Below are positions 22,307-31,614 of a stretch of DNA of 64,000 nt, piece by piece. The notes under the pieces are model-generated. The model was given only the letters and a program-made list of their open reading frames with translations, searched no databases and was not told the origin of the DNA. Both the position numbers and the translations under genes were made by a program. The stretch is taken from contig CAVQHY010000006.1 in the NCBI GenBank assembly GCA_963712465.1, forward strand, positions 372,001 to 436,000, read 5' to 3'. How positions within the stretch are numbered: position 1 is the stretch's first letter; each line of letters starts with the position of its first letter. This DNA comes from CAVQHY01 sp963712465. GTDB lineage: Bacteria; Actinomycetota; Thermoleophilia; Gaiellales; Gaiellaceae.

Positions 22307-24026
22307 GGCGTCACCCGCCCGTAGACCTCCTGCGCGACCCCCTTCGAGACGAACCCCTCGGCCAAGTCCCGCTCGAGCCGCTCGGGGTCGCGCTCGCGCG
22401 GGTCGCCGTAGCCGCCGCCGCCCGGCGACTCGATCAGGACCTCGTCGCCGGCCGACGAGCCGGATGTTCGTGAACTTCGACTCCGACACCGTGCCGAACA
22501 CCTCCGAGAACGTCCGGAACTCCGGCTCGCCCTTGCGCGCTTGACGCAGGATCGCGCCGGTGCCGCCCGGTTGCCCACCGCCGTCGAGCCCGAAGGCTCC
22601 GAACCCCGGCTTCGTGCGGTCGAAGAGCGCGTTCACGGTCACCTCGGCGCCCTCCTCGACGCGCAGGATGCGGCGCGTGCCGAGGCCCGCCGCGCATCCG
22701 CCCGGGCCCGCCGGAGTCGTCGATCAGCGAGTACTCGAGAACGCGCAGCGGGTAGCGCGTCTCGAAGATCTCCACGGGCGTGTTCCGGCAGTTGCCGTTC
22801 TTGACGATGATCGCGTCGTTGCCGTCGTCGTAGGACTTCGCGCCCCAGCCGCCGCCCTCGAGGTGGTAGTTGGCGTAGTAGTCGCCCGTCTTCGGGTGGA
22901 CGCCGCCGAAGAGGAAGTTGCAGGCCGTGCCGCCCTCGGCGGCCGCGACGCGGTCGGGCAGCGCCGGCGCGAGCGCGGCGACGACCATGTCCGCGAGCTT
23001 CGGGTGCGTCTCGGTGTTGCCGCCGACCGACGGGCCCGGGTAGGACGACGTTCACCGCCGAGCCCGGCGGCGCGATGATCCGGATCGGCCGGTAGGCGCC
23101 CGAGTTCTTCGGGATGTTCATGTCCGTGAGGTGGAAGACGGCGTTGTACGTCGCGCCGGCCGTGACGCCGTAGGTCGCGTTGATCGGGCCGCGCACCTGC
23201 GGGTCGGTGCCCGTCCAGTCGACGACGAGCTCGTCGCCGTCGACGGTGACGGTGACGTGGAAGCTCACCGGCTCGGCGACGACGCCGTCGTCCTCCATCC
23301 GCTCGCGTGAACTCGTAGACGCCGTCGGGAATGCGCGGCGATCTCGGCGCGCATCCAGCGCTCGGAGTAGTCCATCAGCTCGTCCGCCGCCTGCTCGACG
23401 AAGTCGCGTCCGTAGCCGGTCGAGCAGCTCGATCACGCGCCGCTCGGCGACCCGCAGCGAGCCGATCTGCGCGTTCAGGTCGCCCCACGTGTTCCGCGGC
23501 GTGCGGTGGTTCGCCATGATCAGCCGCCACAGCTCCATGTCGTTCTCGTCGCGCTTGACGATCTTCACGGGCGGGATGCGCAGGCCCTCCTGGAAGACCT
23601 CGGTCGCGTCGGCGGCGAAGCTCCCGACCGCCTTGCCGCCGATCTCGGCCAGGTGGCCGACGTTGGCGACGAAGCCGAAGAGCTCGCCCTCGTGGAAGAC
23701 GGGACGCATGACCGAGTGCTCGGGGATGTGCGCGCCGCCCCGATAGGGGTCGTTGTGGAGGACGACGTCGCCCGGCTCGAACGAGTCGACGCCGAGCTCC
23801 TCGAGCGTCCAGCGGACGATGAACAGGCTCGCTGCGATCTGGGCCGGGCAGAACTCCGCCTGGCCGATCATGTTGCCGCGCCGGTCGAAGAGGACGCACG
23901 AGAAGTCGAGGCCCTCGTTGAAGATCGGCGAGAAGGCCGTCCGGATCATCGTGATCGCCCATCTCGCGGCAGATGTTCACGAACGCGTTCGACGAGGACG
24001 GTCAGCGTCACGGGGTCGATGCTCAT
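22303..24026 (-). pseudogene. hyuB: Hydantoinase B / 5-oxoprolinase subunit B family, multiple frameshifts
   Basis: The ~570-aa HyuB-type subunit of an ATP-dependent hydantoinase or oxoprolinase is recognisable end to end in several frames: MSIDPVTLTVL at the start, NAFVNICREMG, MIRTAFSPIFNEGLDFSCVL, VVLHNDPYRGGAHIPEHSVM, VDWTGTDPQVRGPINATYGV, GGGWGAKSYDDGNDAI, FDRTKPGFGAFGLDGGGQPG, and GGGGYGDPRERDPERLERDL near the end. At least eight 1-2 nt indels occur (for example near 23985, 23950, 23410, 23310, 22460). Residue conservation is intact across them, so assembly error or very recent decay is likely. The ATG overlaps the hyuA stop (ATGA). Confidence 0.85.
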
Positions 24027-26058
24027 CCGCGCGTCACCTCGAGGATGCCGTCGGCGAGGACTGCGAGCGCCCAGCCGGGGGGCACGACGACGGTCGAGTC
24101 CATCGAACTCGACGATCGCGGGGCCCGCGAGCGCATCTCCGTGCCCGAGCTCCTCGCGCCGCACGATCCGAGTCGCCACGAAGCCCGCCTCGGGGAAGTA
24201 GACCTCCCGTGTCCCGGGCGCGGCCGCCTCGCCGCTCCGGCACTCCGGGCAGGCGCGGGAACGACGGCGGCTCGCCGGCGGCGACGACCGAGAGCGCGCA
24301 CGACCTCGATCGGGATGCCGTCCAGCCGGTAGCCGTAGAAGCTCTCGTACAGGCGGCCGTACTCGGCGTAGACCGCGGCGAGCGCCGCGTCGTCCATCGC
24401 TCCGTCCGGGATCGCCACCTCCTGCTCGTAGTTCTGGCCCTGGTAGCGCATCGCGACCGACCTGCGCACGGCCGGCTGCTCGCGGAGACCCTGGGCGGCG
24501 AAGTCCGTGCGGGCTCTGCGCCTCGAGCGCCGCGAAGAGCCGGTCGAGCCTCGGCCGCCGTCGCCTCGCGCGTCGGTCAGGTAGACGCTCTGCACCGCGT
24601 CGACGCGGACGGTCGCGGCGAGCGCGCCGAAGGCGGAGCAGAGCCCCGGCGCCGGGCGGCACGACGACGCGGCGGATCCCCATCGCGTCGGCGATCTCGC
24701 ACGCGTGCGTCGGCCCGGCGCCGCCGAAGGCGACGAGCGTGAGCTCGCGCGGGTCGATGCCCTGCTCGACGGTGACGATGCGGATCGCGTTGGCCATGTT
24801 CTCGTTGCAGACGCGGACCATCGCGGACGCGACGTCGACGGCGTCACGATCGAGCGCGCTGCCGAGGCGGTCGAGGGCCGCCCGGCGCGCTCTCGGGGTC
24901 GAGGCGCATCTGTCCACCGAGGAAGAAGGCGGGGTCGAGCCGGCCGAGCACGACGTTGGCGTCCGTGATCGTCGCGTCCTCGCCGCCCTGCCCGTAGCAC
25001 GCCGGTCCCGGGACGGCGCCGGCGCTCTGCGGGCCGACCTGGAGAAAGCCGCCCGGGTCGACCCAGCCGATCGACCCGCCGCCCGCGCCGATCGTCCTCG
25101 TCGAGACGCTCGGGACGCTGACCGGGAAGCCCCACTCGACCTCGAAGTCGGAGGAGTAGAGCGGCTCGCCGTCGAGCACGAGGCAGACGTCGCAGCTCGT
25201 GCCGCCCATGTCGAGCGCGATCGCCTGCTCGACGCCCGCCGCCCGCGCCATGTAGGCCCCGCCGATGCCGCCCCCCGCGATTCCCGAGAGCAGGAGGTGC
25301 GCGGGTCTGGCCCGTGCCTCGCCGGCGAGGGCGTGGCCGCCGTTCGACTTCAGCAGTGCCCAGTGCCCGGCTACGCCCGCGTCGGCGAACGCCTGAGACA
25401 CGCCGTCCACGTAGGCCTCGAACAGCGGCTTGGTGAACGCGTCGACCGTGGCCGTCGTGCCGCGCTCGTACTCGCGCCAGATCGGGGCGACCTCGTGCGA
25501 CAGGGACACCGGCACCCCGGGGAGCCGGTCCTGCAGGACGTCGCGGACGGCGAGCTCGTGCTCCGGGTTCAGATACGAGAAGAGCAGGCAGACCGCGATC
25601 GCCGTCGGCTCGCCGTCGAGCTCCAGCCCGTCGAGCGCGCTGGCGAGCGCGTCGGCGTCGAGCGGCTCGAGCACGCCGCCCTCCTCGTCGAGACGCTCCG
25701 CGACGCCGACGCAGTCCCGCCGGCGCACGAGCGGCGTCGGCTTGCGCCAGCGGAAGTCGTAGTGGTGCTTGCGGTTGATGCGCTGGATGTACGGGATGTC
25801 CTCGAAGCCCTTCGTCGTCAGGTAGAGGACGCGCGCACCTCGGCGCGTGAGCACGGCGTTGATCCCGATCGTCGTCCCGACGACGACGAACTCGACGTCG
25901 ACCGGGTCGACCGCCGCGTCCGCGAGCGCGGCGGCGACGGCCGCGACGGGATCGTCGGGAGTCGAGGGAACCTTGGCGAGCGTGGAGCGCCCCTCGTCGT
26001 CGATCGCCACGAGGTCGGTGAACGTGCCGCCCGTGTCGATGCCGATCCTGACCCCCAT
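24023..26058 (-). pseudogene. hyuA: Hydantoinase A / 5-oxoprolinase subunit A family, frameshifted 3' half
   Basis: HyuA is the ATP-using subunit that phosphorylates and opens hydantoin or oxoproline-type rings. The first ~385 residues are intact: MGVRIGIDTGGTFTDLVA with the actin-like phosphate loop, VVGTTIGINAVLTRRG, IAVCLLFSYLNPEHE, AIALDMGGTSCDVCLV, and TIGAGGGSIGWVD. From ~24900 down to 24023 about six indels break the frame, while VAFGGAGPTHACEIADAMG, MRYQGQNYEQEV and YESFYGYRLDGIPIEV remain readable. TAGAAT lies 11 nt before the ATG. It is the first gene of hyuA-hyuB-Zn ribbon-cupin. Confidence 0.88.
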
Positions 26059-26106
26059 CCGAGGCGGCGATTCTACGCCACCTCGATCGCGGGTCAGCCG
26101 GCTCGG

Positions 26107-26232
26107 TCAGGCGCTCGAGCCGCAGGTCGCGCAGCGAGCGACCATCCGGACCGACCCGTCCGTGCGCTGCACGAGGATGCCTCTCACGCGGTGGAGGCCG
26201 AAGAAGACGCAGAGTCGGCGTGGAACGGTCAT
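26107..26232 (-). CDS. Possible 41-aa protein with a CxxC pair
   Basis: ATG 26232 opens MTVPRRLCVFFGLHRVRGIL, then a strand-like VQRTDGSVRMVARC and the end CATCGSSA. Codon third positions are GC-rich as in real genes, and the CxxC suggests half a zinc knuckle. It lies in the 217-bp gap between hyuA and the glycosidase gene. No family is recognised, and chance is not excluded. Confidence 0.35.
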   Translation of the reverse strand: MTVPRRLCVFFGLHRVRGILVQRTDGSVRMVARCATCGSSA

Positions 26233-26275
26233 CCTCTCGGTCAAACGTCGCCGTGAGCTCGGCAATTCCGCCCTA

Positions 26276-27742
26276 CTAGCCCACCTGCAGGGTTCGGCTC
26301 GTCCTGATCAGCGGTTCAGCGGAGTTCACCCTGGAGACGAGCCGGACGGAGAACCGGTACGAGCCCGGTGCGACCTTTCGCGTGGGCAGGGCGATCGTCC
26401 GCATCCCGCCTCCGACGAGGAATCCGGTCCTGGCGAGAGTGACCGAGCCGGCCGGAAGGCGCTCGAGGCGTGCGACGTACCTGCAGTCCTGCGCGCACCC
26501 CGCGGCGATCCGCCAGCTGCGGTTTGCTGCCGGCAGCGCCGTCTCGGCAGGGAAGCGCAGGCCGAGGAGGCGGACGGGAACGCGAATGCCCGGGCAGCGG
26601 GCGATGATGCCGCGCCGTGTCTCGAGCGTGGCCTTGCGGATCGCCGCGAAGCTCGACTTGGGCGTCCCGTCGGGGTAGTAGACGCCCGACTGCCAGCGAC
26701 CGTAGTCCGGCTCGTCGACCGCGTGGAAGAAGAGGATTCCGGCGACGGTCGGCTGGCACGACGCCATCTGGAGCGCCTTGCGGTAGTAGGCGGCCTGCAT
26801 GTCCTCGGTGACGGCGTCGTCGGCGAGCGGCGCACCCGGATTCGTGTAGAGGGACGCCTTGGCGGGCGGAGGTGCCGTCTGCACGCCGTACTCGTCGTAG
26901 AGGATCGACAGCGCCGAGCCCGGCTGGCCGGTCCCGTCGAAGGCCCTCCCGAGGAAGCCGACCAGCTTCGGGTAGTCGCCGAGCCCGATGAACGAGCCCG
27001 CGTGCTCAAACGTCGGAGGCTGCTGCGAGCGCTCGCCGTAGGGATGAATCGCGAGCTGATCCATGATCGGAATCGTCCGGCCGCTTGCGCGATAGGCCTC
27101 GCCCATCGCCAGGATGAAGTTCCCGGGCGACATCGAGACGTTCGAGACCGCGTTCGGGTTGTCGTTCCCCCGCGGCGCGAGTGCCCCGCCGGCGACGACG
27201 ATCGCGGGATTGATCGCCTTGAGCGCGTCGTATGTCGCCCCGAGCAGGGCCGCGTACGCGGCGGGCGCCGCGGGCGTGCCGTCGGGAGCGAACTCGGGGT
27301 GCCAGAAGAACTGCTTGTTGGGCTCGTTGCCGACGACGAAGTCCCGAACGGTCGGCGCCGCCCGGGCGAGGGCCGTGGTAAACGAGACGAACGACGCCCG
27401 CGACGCGTCGTCCTTGGGCGCCTGCCGGTTCACGGCCGGGAACACGTTGACCGCGAGCCGCACGCCGACGAGGTCGGCTGCGCGGGCGGTCGTCGTGAAG
27501 GCCGCGAGCTGGTCGCTCGACGGCGTGCTCGACCCGTACCAGAGGGCGACGACCCTGACCATCTGGAGCCCGGCCGCTGCGGCCAGCTCGAGCTGGGCCT
27601 TGGAGTCGGTCAGGCTGGGCGTCTGAACGGCGTTCTCGGCCGCGCCGACGACGAGCGTCGGGTGGGCGGAGGCGGCCGTCGGGAGTGCAGCGGCGAGCGT
27701 GGCCAGGGTGAGTGCGAGCACGGTTTTCGATCGAGACAGCAC
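26276..27742 (-). CDS. Secreted glycosidase-like TIM-barrel protein with beta tail
   Basis: The 488-aa protein starts with a signal peptide (VLALTLATLAAALPTAASA). Clan-A glycosidase-like features follow: DFVVGNEPNKQFFWHPEF with candidate acid/base Glu, QLAIHPYGE, ILYDEYGVQT with candidate nucleophile Glu, and FFHAVDEPDYGRW. Residues ~385-488 form a beta-rich module with a CAQDC pair. The layout matches the 11394 gene. GTG 27742 is supported by TACCCT 7 nt upstream. The substrate is probably an extracellular polysaccharide (inference). Confidence 0.75.
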   Translation of the reverse strand: MLSRSKTVLALTLATLAAALPTAASAHPTLVVGAAENAVQTPSLTDSKAQLELAAAAGLQMVRVVALWYGSSTPSSDQLAAFTTTARAADLVGVRLAVNVFPAVNRQAPKDDASRASFVSFTTALARAAPTVRDFVVGNEPNKQFFWHPEFAPDGTPAAPAAYAALLGATYDALKAINPAIVVAGGALAPRGNDNPNAVSNVSMSPGNFILAMGEAYRASGRTIPIMDQLAIHPYGERSQQPPTFEHAGSFIGLGDYPKLVGFLGRAFDGTGQPGSALSILYDEYGVQTAPPPAKASLYTNPGAPLADDAVTEDMQAAYYRKALQMASCQPTVAGILFFHAVDEPDYGRWQSGVYYPDGTPKSSFAAIRKATLETRRGIIARCPGIRVPVRLLGLRFPAETALPAANRSWRIAAGCAQDCRYVARLERLPAGSVTLARTGFLVGGGMRTIALPTRKVAPGSYRFSVRLVSRVNSAEPLIRTSRTLQVG

Positions 27743-27749
27743 GCGTTCA

Positions 27750-27755
27750 AGGGTA
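27750..27755 (-). promoter_or_regulatory. -10 box of secreted glycosidase-like gene
   Basis: TACCCT on the minus strand ends 7 nt before the GTG start. Confidence 0.5.
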
Positions 27756-27826
27756 GACGGGTCTCGTTCGGATTCGGTTAGGACGGGGCTCGTCCTGCCG
27801 CTTCGCGGCTCGCCCGGCGACCGAGG

Positions 27827-28798
27827 CTACTGCGACCACTCGGTCGGCGTTCGATCCCACCGGTGCGCCCGGAGCCGCTCGAGCAGCTCGGGCTCCAGCG
27901 GGCCGGCCTCGGCGGCGGCGACGTTCGCGCGGACGTGCTCCGGTCGGCGCATCCCCGGGATCACCGTCGACACGTCGGGGTTGGAGAGGACGAAGCGAAG
28001 CGCCAGCTCGGGCATCGTCGAGCCCGCAGGCACGAGGGGCCGCAGCGCCTCGGCCCGGTCGACGCTCTGGGCGAGGTTCTCCGGGACGAAGTACGTGCTG
28101 CGCCAGTCGTCCGCCGGCCACCTCGACTCCTTCGTGAGCGTTCCGGTCAGCGTGCCCTCGTCGAACGGCACCCGGGCGATCACCCCGACGCCCTGCTCGC
28201 GGCAGCGGGGAAAGAGTTCGTCCTCCGGCGCCTGGTCGAAGACGTTGTAGATCACCTGGACGGCGTCCACGGCGCCCGTCTCGAGCGTCCGCAGGACGTT
28301 CCAGGGCTCCCAGCGGTTGACGCTGATCCCGAACGCCTCCACGAGACCCTCCCGCCTGAGGTCCGTGGTCGCTTCCCGCCAGCGCTCGTCGTCGGCCCAG
28401 TCATCCTCCCAGACGTGAAACTGGAGCAGCTCGATCCGGTCGAGCCCGAGGTTCTCGAGACTGCGCTCGGCGTACTCGCGGATGTGGTCGGCGGGGAAGA
28501 CGTCGTCGAGCGCCGATCCGCGCCGCGTCGGCCAGACCCGGTTTCTGGGCGGAATCTTCGTCGCGACCAGCAGTCCACGCTCGGGGTTCGCGCGCACGAG
28601 CTCCCCGAGGAGGCGCTCGCTGTGCCCCTCGCCGTAGGCCCAGGCGGTATCGAAGAAGGTGCAGCCGAGGTCGACGGCGAGCTGGAGCGACCGTCGGGAC
28701 TCGTCGTCGTCCGACCCGCTCCAGCCGCCCATCCCCCACATGCCGTAGCCGAGCTCGCTCACCTGCCGGCCTGTCCTGCCGAGGTCCCGATAGCGCAC
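27827..28798 (-). CDS. Aldo/keto reductase
   Basis: The 323-aa NADPH-dependent oxidoreductase has the AKR barrel: RYRDLGRTGRQVSELGYG, FFDTAWAYGEGHSE with the catalytic Asp/Tyr, LLVATKIPP with the Lys, LLQFHVW with the His, and VSTVIPGMRRPEHV for cofactor binding. The substrate is unknown. GTG 28798 is fixed by TAGCCT 6 nt upstream; the divergent sulfite-oxidase-family gene starts 44 bp away. Confidence 0.9.
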   Translation of the reverse strand: MRYRDLGRTGRQVSELGYGMWGMGGWSGSDDDESRRSLQLAVDLGCTFFDTAWAYGEGHSERLLGELVRANPERGLLVATKIPPRNRVWPTRRGSALDDVFPADHIREYAERSLENLGLDRIELLQFHVWEDDWADDERWREATTDLRREGLVEAFGISVNRWEPWNVLRTLETGAVDAVQVIYNVFDQAPEDELFPRCREQGVGVIARVPFDEGTLTGTLTKESRWPADDWRSTYFVPENLAQSVDRAEALRPLVPAGSTMPELALRFVLSNPDVSTVIPGMRRPEHVRANVAAAEAGPLEPELLERLRAHRWDRTPTEWSQ

Positions 28799-28804
28799 GC
28801 CGGG

Positions 28805-28834
28805 AGGCTACTCGGGATCGGCCGGCCGTAGACT
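28805..28834. promoter_or_regulatory. Divergent leaderless promoters, AKR / sulfite-oxidase-family gene
   Basis: TAGCCT (minus strand, 28805-28810) ends 6 nt before the AKR GTG, and TAGACT (28829-28834) ends 7 nt before the plus-strand GTG. Confidence 0.5.
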
Positions 28835-28841
28835 GCCATCA

Positions 28842-29888
28842 GTGGTCACGCTCGAGCAGCTCGCCCTTGCGGCGCGAAATCACGGCATGCATCTGGAGGC
28901 GCTCCGCTACCCGATCACTCCGATCGGCCTCCACTACGTGCTCCTGCACTACGACATCCCGTACGTCGACGCCGCCTCCTGGCGGCTCGCGGTCGACGGA
29001 CTCGTCCGGCGGCCGCTCTCCCTCTCGCTCGACGACATCACCGCCCTTCCGACGGTCGAGGTCGTCACGACGATGGAGTGCGCGGGCAACGGACGGGCGC
29101 GGCTCGAGCCGCCTGTGCGCAGCCAGCCCTGGCTCGAGGAGGCGGTAGGCACCGGCCGCTGGCGGGGTGTTCCGCTCGTGACGGTGCTCGAGAACGCGGG
29201 TGTCACCGAGGAGGCCGTCGAGATCGTCTTCGCGGGCCTCGACCGAGGCATCGAGGACGGGGAGGAGCAGGAGTACGCGCGGAGCCTTCCCGTTGCCGCC
29301 GCCACGGACGGAGACGCCCTGCTCGCGTTCGAGCTCGACGGCCGCCCGCTGCCGCCTCAGCACGGCTTCCCGCTGCGCCTGATCGTTCCCGGCTGGTACG
29401 GGATGACCAACGTGAAGTGGCTCGGACGCATCTCGGCCGTCCCCGAGCCGTTCACCGGTCACCAGCAGGTCGGCGCCTATGTCGTCCGCAAGGACGAGGA
29501 CGACGAGGGGATCCCGCTGACCCGGATGCTTCCTCGGGCGCTCATGGTTCCCCCCGGCACGCCCGACTTCCCGACCCGAGCGAGAACCGCTGCCGCGGGG
29601 CCGCATGACCTCACAGGGCGCGCGTGGTCCGGCTGGGCCCCGATCGAGGACGTCCAGGTCAGCGCCGACGGAGGCCGCACGTGGGCCTCGGCGAAGCTCG
29701 AGCGCGACGTCGGCTCGCCGTGGGCGTGGACGCGCTGGAGCTTCTCCTGGGACGCCCCCGCGGGCGAGCACGTGCTCGCGTGCCGGGCGATCGACGCGGC
29801 CGGGAACGAACAGCCGCTCGAGCCGACCTGGAACGTGGGCGGCTACGCGAACAACGCCGCGCAGCGCATCGCGGTCACCGTCGTGTAG
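28842..29888 (+). CDS. Sulfite oxidase-family molybdopterin protein
   Basis: The 348-aa protein has an oxidoreductase molybdopterin domain in residues ~20-215: HYVLLHYDIPYVD, WRLAVDGLVRRPLSLSLDDI, and the Mo-ligand Cys in TTMECAGNGR near 82, with GVPLVTVL, HGFPLRLIVPGWYGM and VKWLGRI. Residues ~235-345 form the Mo-co dimerisation, Ig-like domain (VSADGGRTW, WSFSWDAPAGEH). There is no signal peptide, so a cytoplasmic location is suggested. A dedicated haem subunit is not adjacent. The GTG start follows TAGACT by 7 nt. Confidence 0.9.
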   Translation: MVTLEQLALAARNHGMHLEALRYPITPIGLHYVLLHYDIPYVDAASWRLAVDGLVRRPLSLSLDDITALPTVEVVTTMECAGNGRARLEPPVRSQPWLEEAVGTGRWRGVPLVTVLENAGVTEEAVEIVFAGLDRGIEDGEEQEYARSLPVAAATDGDALLAFELDGRPLPPQHGFPLRLIVPGWYGMTNVKWLGRISAVPEPFTGHQQVGAYVVRKDEDDEGIPLTRMLPRALMVPPGTPDFPTRARTAAAGPHDLTGRAWSGWAPIEDVQVSADGGRTWASAKLERDVGSPWAWTRWSFSWDAPAGEHVLACRAIDAAGNEQPLEPTWNVGGYANNAAQRIAVTVV

Positions 29889-29892
29889 CCGG

Positions 29893-30258
29893 CTAGGGCC
29901 ACGAGGGCGTTCGCGGCTCCCCCGCCGCGACCGACCCCCAGTCGTCGCGCACCGGGGTGAACACCTCGATGACGACCGCGCCCTCGGCGCCGACCTCGGC
30001 GGAGTGGGGAATGTCGGCGCGGATGCACCACGTCCCTCCGGGTACGAGCTCCCGGGTCTCGGCCCCGGCGGTCAGGGTGATCGACCCACGCACCAGGACA
30101 CCGACCTGCTCGTTCTCGTGGTGGTGCTCGGGGACGACACTGCCCGGCTCGAACTCGATCACCGAGAAGGTCAGCCGGTCGCCCTCGACGGCCCGGGCGA
30201 CGGCGCCGTCCCAGATCGACTTGGGCGGGATCGCCGCGAGCTCGGAAAACGCCGACAC
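29893..30258 (-). CDS. Cupin-domain protein
   Basis: The 121-aa cupin has motif 1 VVPEHHHENEQVGVLVRG with three His and a Glu as metal ligands, and motif 2 GGTWCIRADIPHSAEVG. The open frame extends upstream to 30297, but GTG 30258 is chosen because TAGGGT (30266-30271) ends 7 nt before it and MSAFSELAAIPP is a typical cupin N-terminus. The enzymatic role is unknown. It ends convergently, 4 nt from the sulfite-oxidase-family gene. Confidence 0.85.
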   Translation of the reverse strand: MSAFSELAAIPPKSIWDGAVARAVEGDRLTFSVIEFEPGSVVPEHHHENEQVGVLVRGSITLTAGAETRELVPGGTWCIRADIPHSAEVGAEGAVVIEVFTPVRDDWGSVAAGEPRTPSWP

Positions 30259-30327
30259 GACTCGTACCCTATCGCTCCCGCCCGCCGCGTCCCCCATTCG
30301 GGATGCAGGCCCGGTCGTGCGACGCCG

Positions 30328-31146
30328 ATGAATGTGTCAGCCAGCTCCATGTCCGCGCACGCCACGCAGACCGTTCCGACCATGCCCAAGGACGAGGTAA
30401 CCTCGTTCTTCGAGGACGCGCGCGCCGACGCGCCGCTAGGAACGCTGCTCTTCCGGGCGGGGCTCGTTCCCGACGACCTCCTGCGTGAGGCCCTCGAGCA
30501 CTCGAAGATCCACCAGGTGCGCCTTGGCGAGGTGTTGCTCCAGCGCCGGCTCGTCTCCGAGCGCGATCTCTGCAAGATCCTCGCTGCCCAGAAGGGCCTC
30601 GAGTTCGTCGACGTGTCCAAGGTCGAGCCGGATCCGCGCGCGGTCTCGCTGCTGGCTGAGGAGGGCGCCCGCGAATGGGGCGCGCTCGTGATCGCGCTCG
30701 AAGGCGACAAGCCCGTCGTGGCGGTGGCCGATCCGTCGAACCGTTTCCTCTTCGGTCGCATTGCCGAGGCCCTCGATCGAAAGCCGCGTTTCGCAGTAGC
30801 CGTTCCCAGCGATCTCGTCCGTGCGATCGACGCCGCCTACGAGAGCGTCCGAGGTCGCACGTTCGAGAGCCTCGCCGAGGCACACGACGAGTCGGAAGCG
30901 ATCGCCCCCCGGCCGGCCTCGGCGACCGTGGTTGCCGCGGCGCAGGTGGTCATCCTGCTCACCAACGGCGAGCGGGTGCCCGTCACGCTTCCGATCAGCC
31001 GCGTCGAGGCGATCGAGGAGGCGCGTGAGCTGATCCGGACGCTCGACGAGCGCGCTCCGGGGGGCTGGCCGTTGGCCGACGGGCGCTTCCTCCGGCCCGA
31101 GGCGATCGTCTCGGTGGACGTGATCGGCGTCGCGCAGCACCCGTAA
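30328..31146 (+). CDS. Orphan MshEN (GspE N-terminal) domain protein
   Basis: The 272-aa protein holds a type II secretion/pilus ATPase N-terminal (MshEN) domain without the ATPase: LGTLLFRAGLVPDDLLREAL and RLGEVLLQRRLVSERDLCKIL are the paired RLGxxL-type motifs that bind cyclic-di-GMP in MshE. EFVDVSKVEPDP, ALVIALEGDKPVVAVADPSN and a helical linker follow. Residues ~195-270 form another small domain (VILLTNGERVPVTLPISRVE). It may be a free-standing c-di-GMP receptor (inference). Confidence 0.8.
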   Translation: MNVSASSMSAHATQTVPTMPKDEVTSFFEDARADAPLGTLLFRAGLVPDDLLREALEHSKIHQVRLGEVLLQRRLVSERDLCKILAAQKGLEFVDVSKVEPDPRAVSLLAEEGAREWGALVIALEGDKPVVAVADPSNRFLFGRIAEALDRKPRFAVAVPSDLVRAIDAAYESVRGRTFESLAEAHDESEAIAPRPASATVVAAAQVVILLTNGERVPVTLPISRVEAIEEARELIRTLDERAPGGWPLADGRFLRPEAIVSVDVIGVAQHP

Positions 31147-31184
31147 CCCTGGCCCTCGCCGGGTCGCGGGCGGCGACTCTCGCG

Positions 31185-31190
31185 TAGGCT
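31185..31190 (+). promoter_or_regulatory. -10 box of PAS-domain gene
   Basis: TAGGCT ends 9 nt before GTG 31200 with no ribosome site in between. Confidence 0.45.
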
Positions 31191-31199
31191 TCGCCGGCC

Positions 31200-31610
31200 G
31201 TGGCCGAGACGAAGCGGCAGAAGGATCTTCTCCTGATTCTCGCGCGCGAGTTCGCGTCGAAGCTCGCGACGCCCATGGTCGTCCTCGACGCCGATGGGCG
31301 CTTCGTCTACTTCAACGAGCCGGCCGAGGGCGTGCTCGGGCGCCGATTCGCGGAGGCGCAGGAGCTCGCGCCCGACGAGTGGACCGAACGCTTCCAGATG
31401 GAGGATCTCGACGGAGCGCCGCTGCCGGCGGGCGAGATGCCGCCCGGGGTCGCGCTGCTCGAACGACGGCCGGCACATCGCACGTTTCGGATCACCGGGC
31501 TCGACGGCGTCCGACGCTTGGTGTCGGTGACGGCCTTTCCGCTCTTCTCGTCGCGCGAGACGCTCGTCGGGGTGGTTGCCGTCTTCTGGGCCGAGGACGA
31601 CGAGCTCTAA
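31200..31610 (+). CDS. PAS-domain sensor-like protein
   Basis: The 136-aa product is essentially one PAS domain: FASKLATPMVVLDADGRFVY, FNEPAEGVLGRRFAEAQEL, and RLVSVTAFPLFSSRETLVGV. There is no kinase or output domain, so it must act through a partner. The neighbouring MshEN protein makes a small signalling group plausible. The metallo-beta-lactamase gene starts 4 nt after the stop. Confidence 0.8.
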   Translation: MAETKRQKDLLLILAREFASKLATPMVVLDADGRFVYFNEPAEGVLGRRFAEAQELAPDEWTERFQMEDLDGAPLPAGEMPPGVALLERRPAHRTFRITGLDGVRRLVSVTAFPLFSSRETLVGVVAVFWAEDDEL

Positions 31611-31614
31611 CGGG

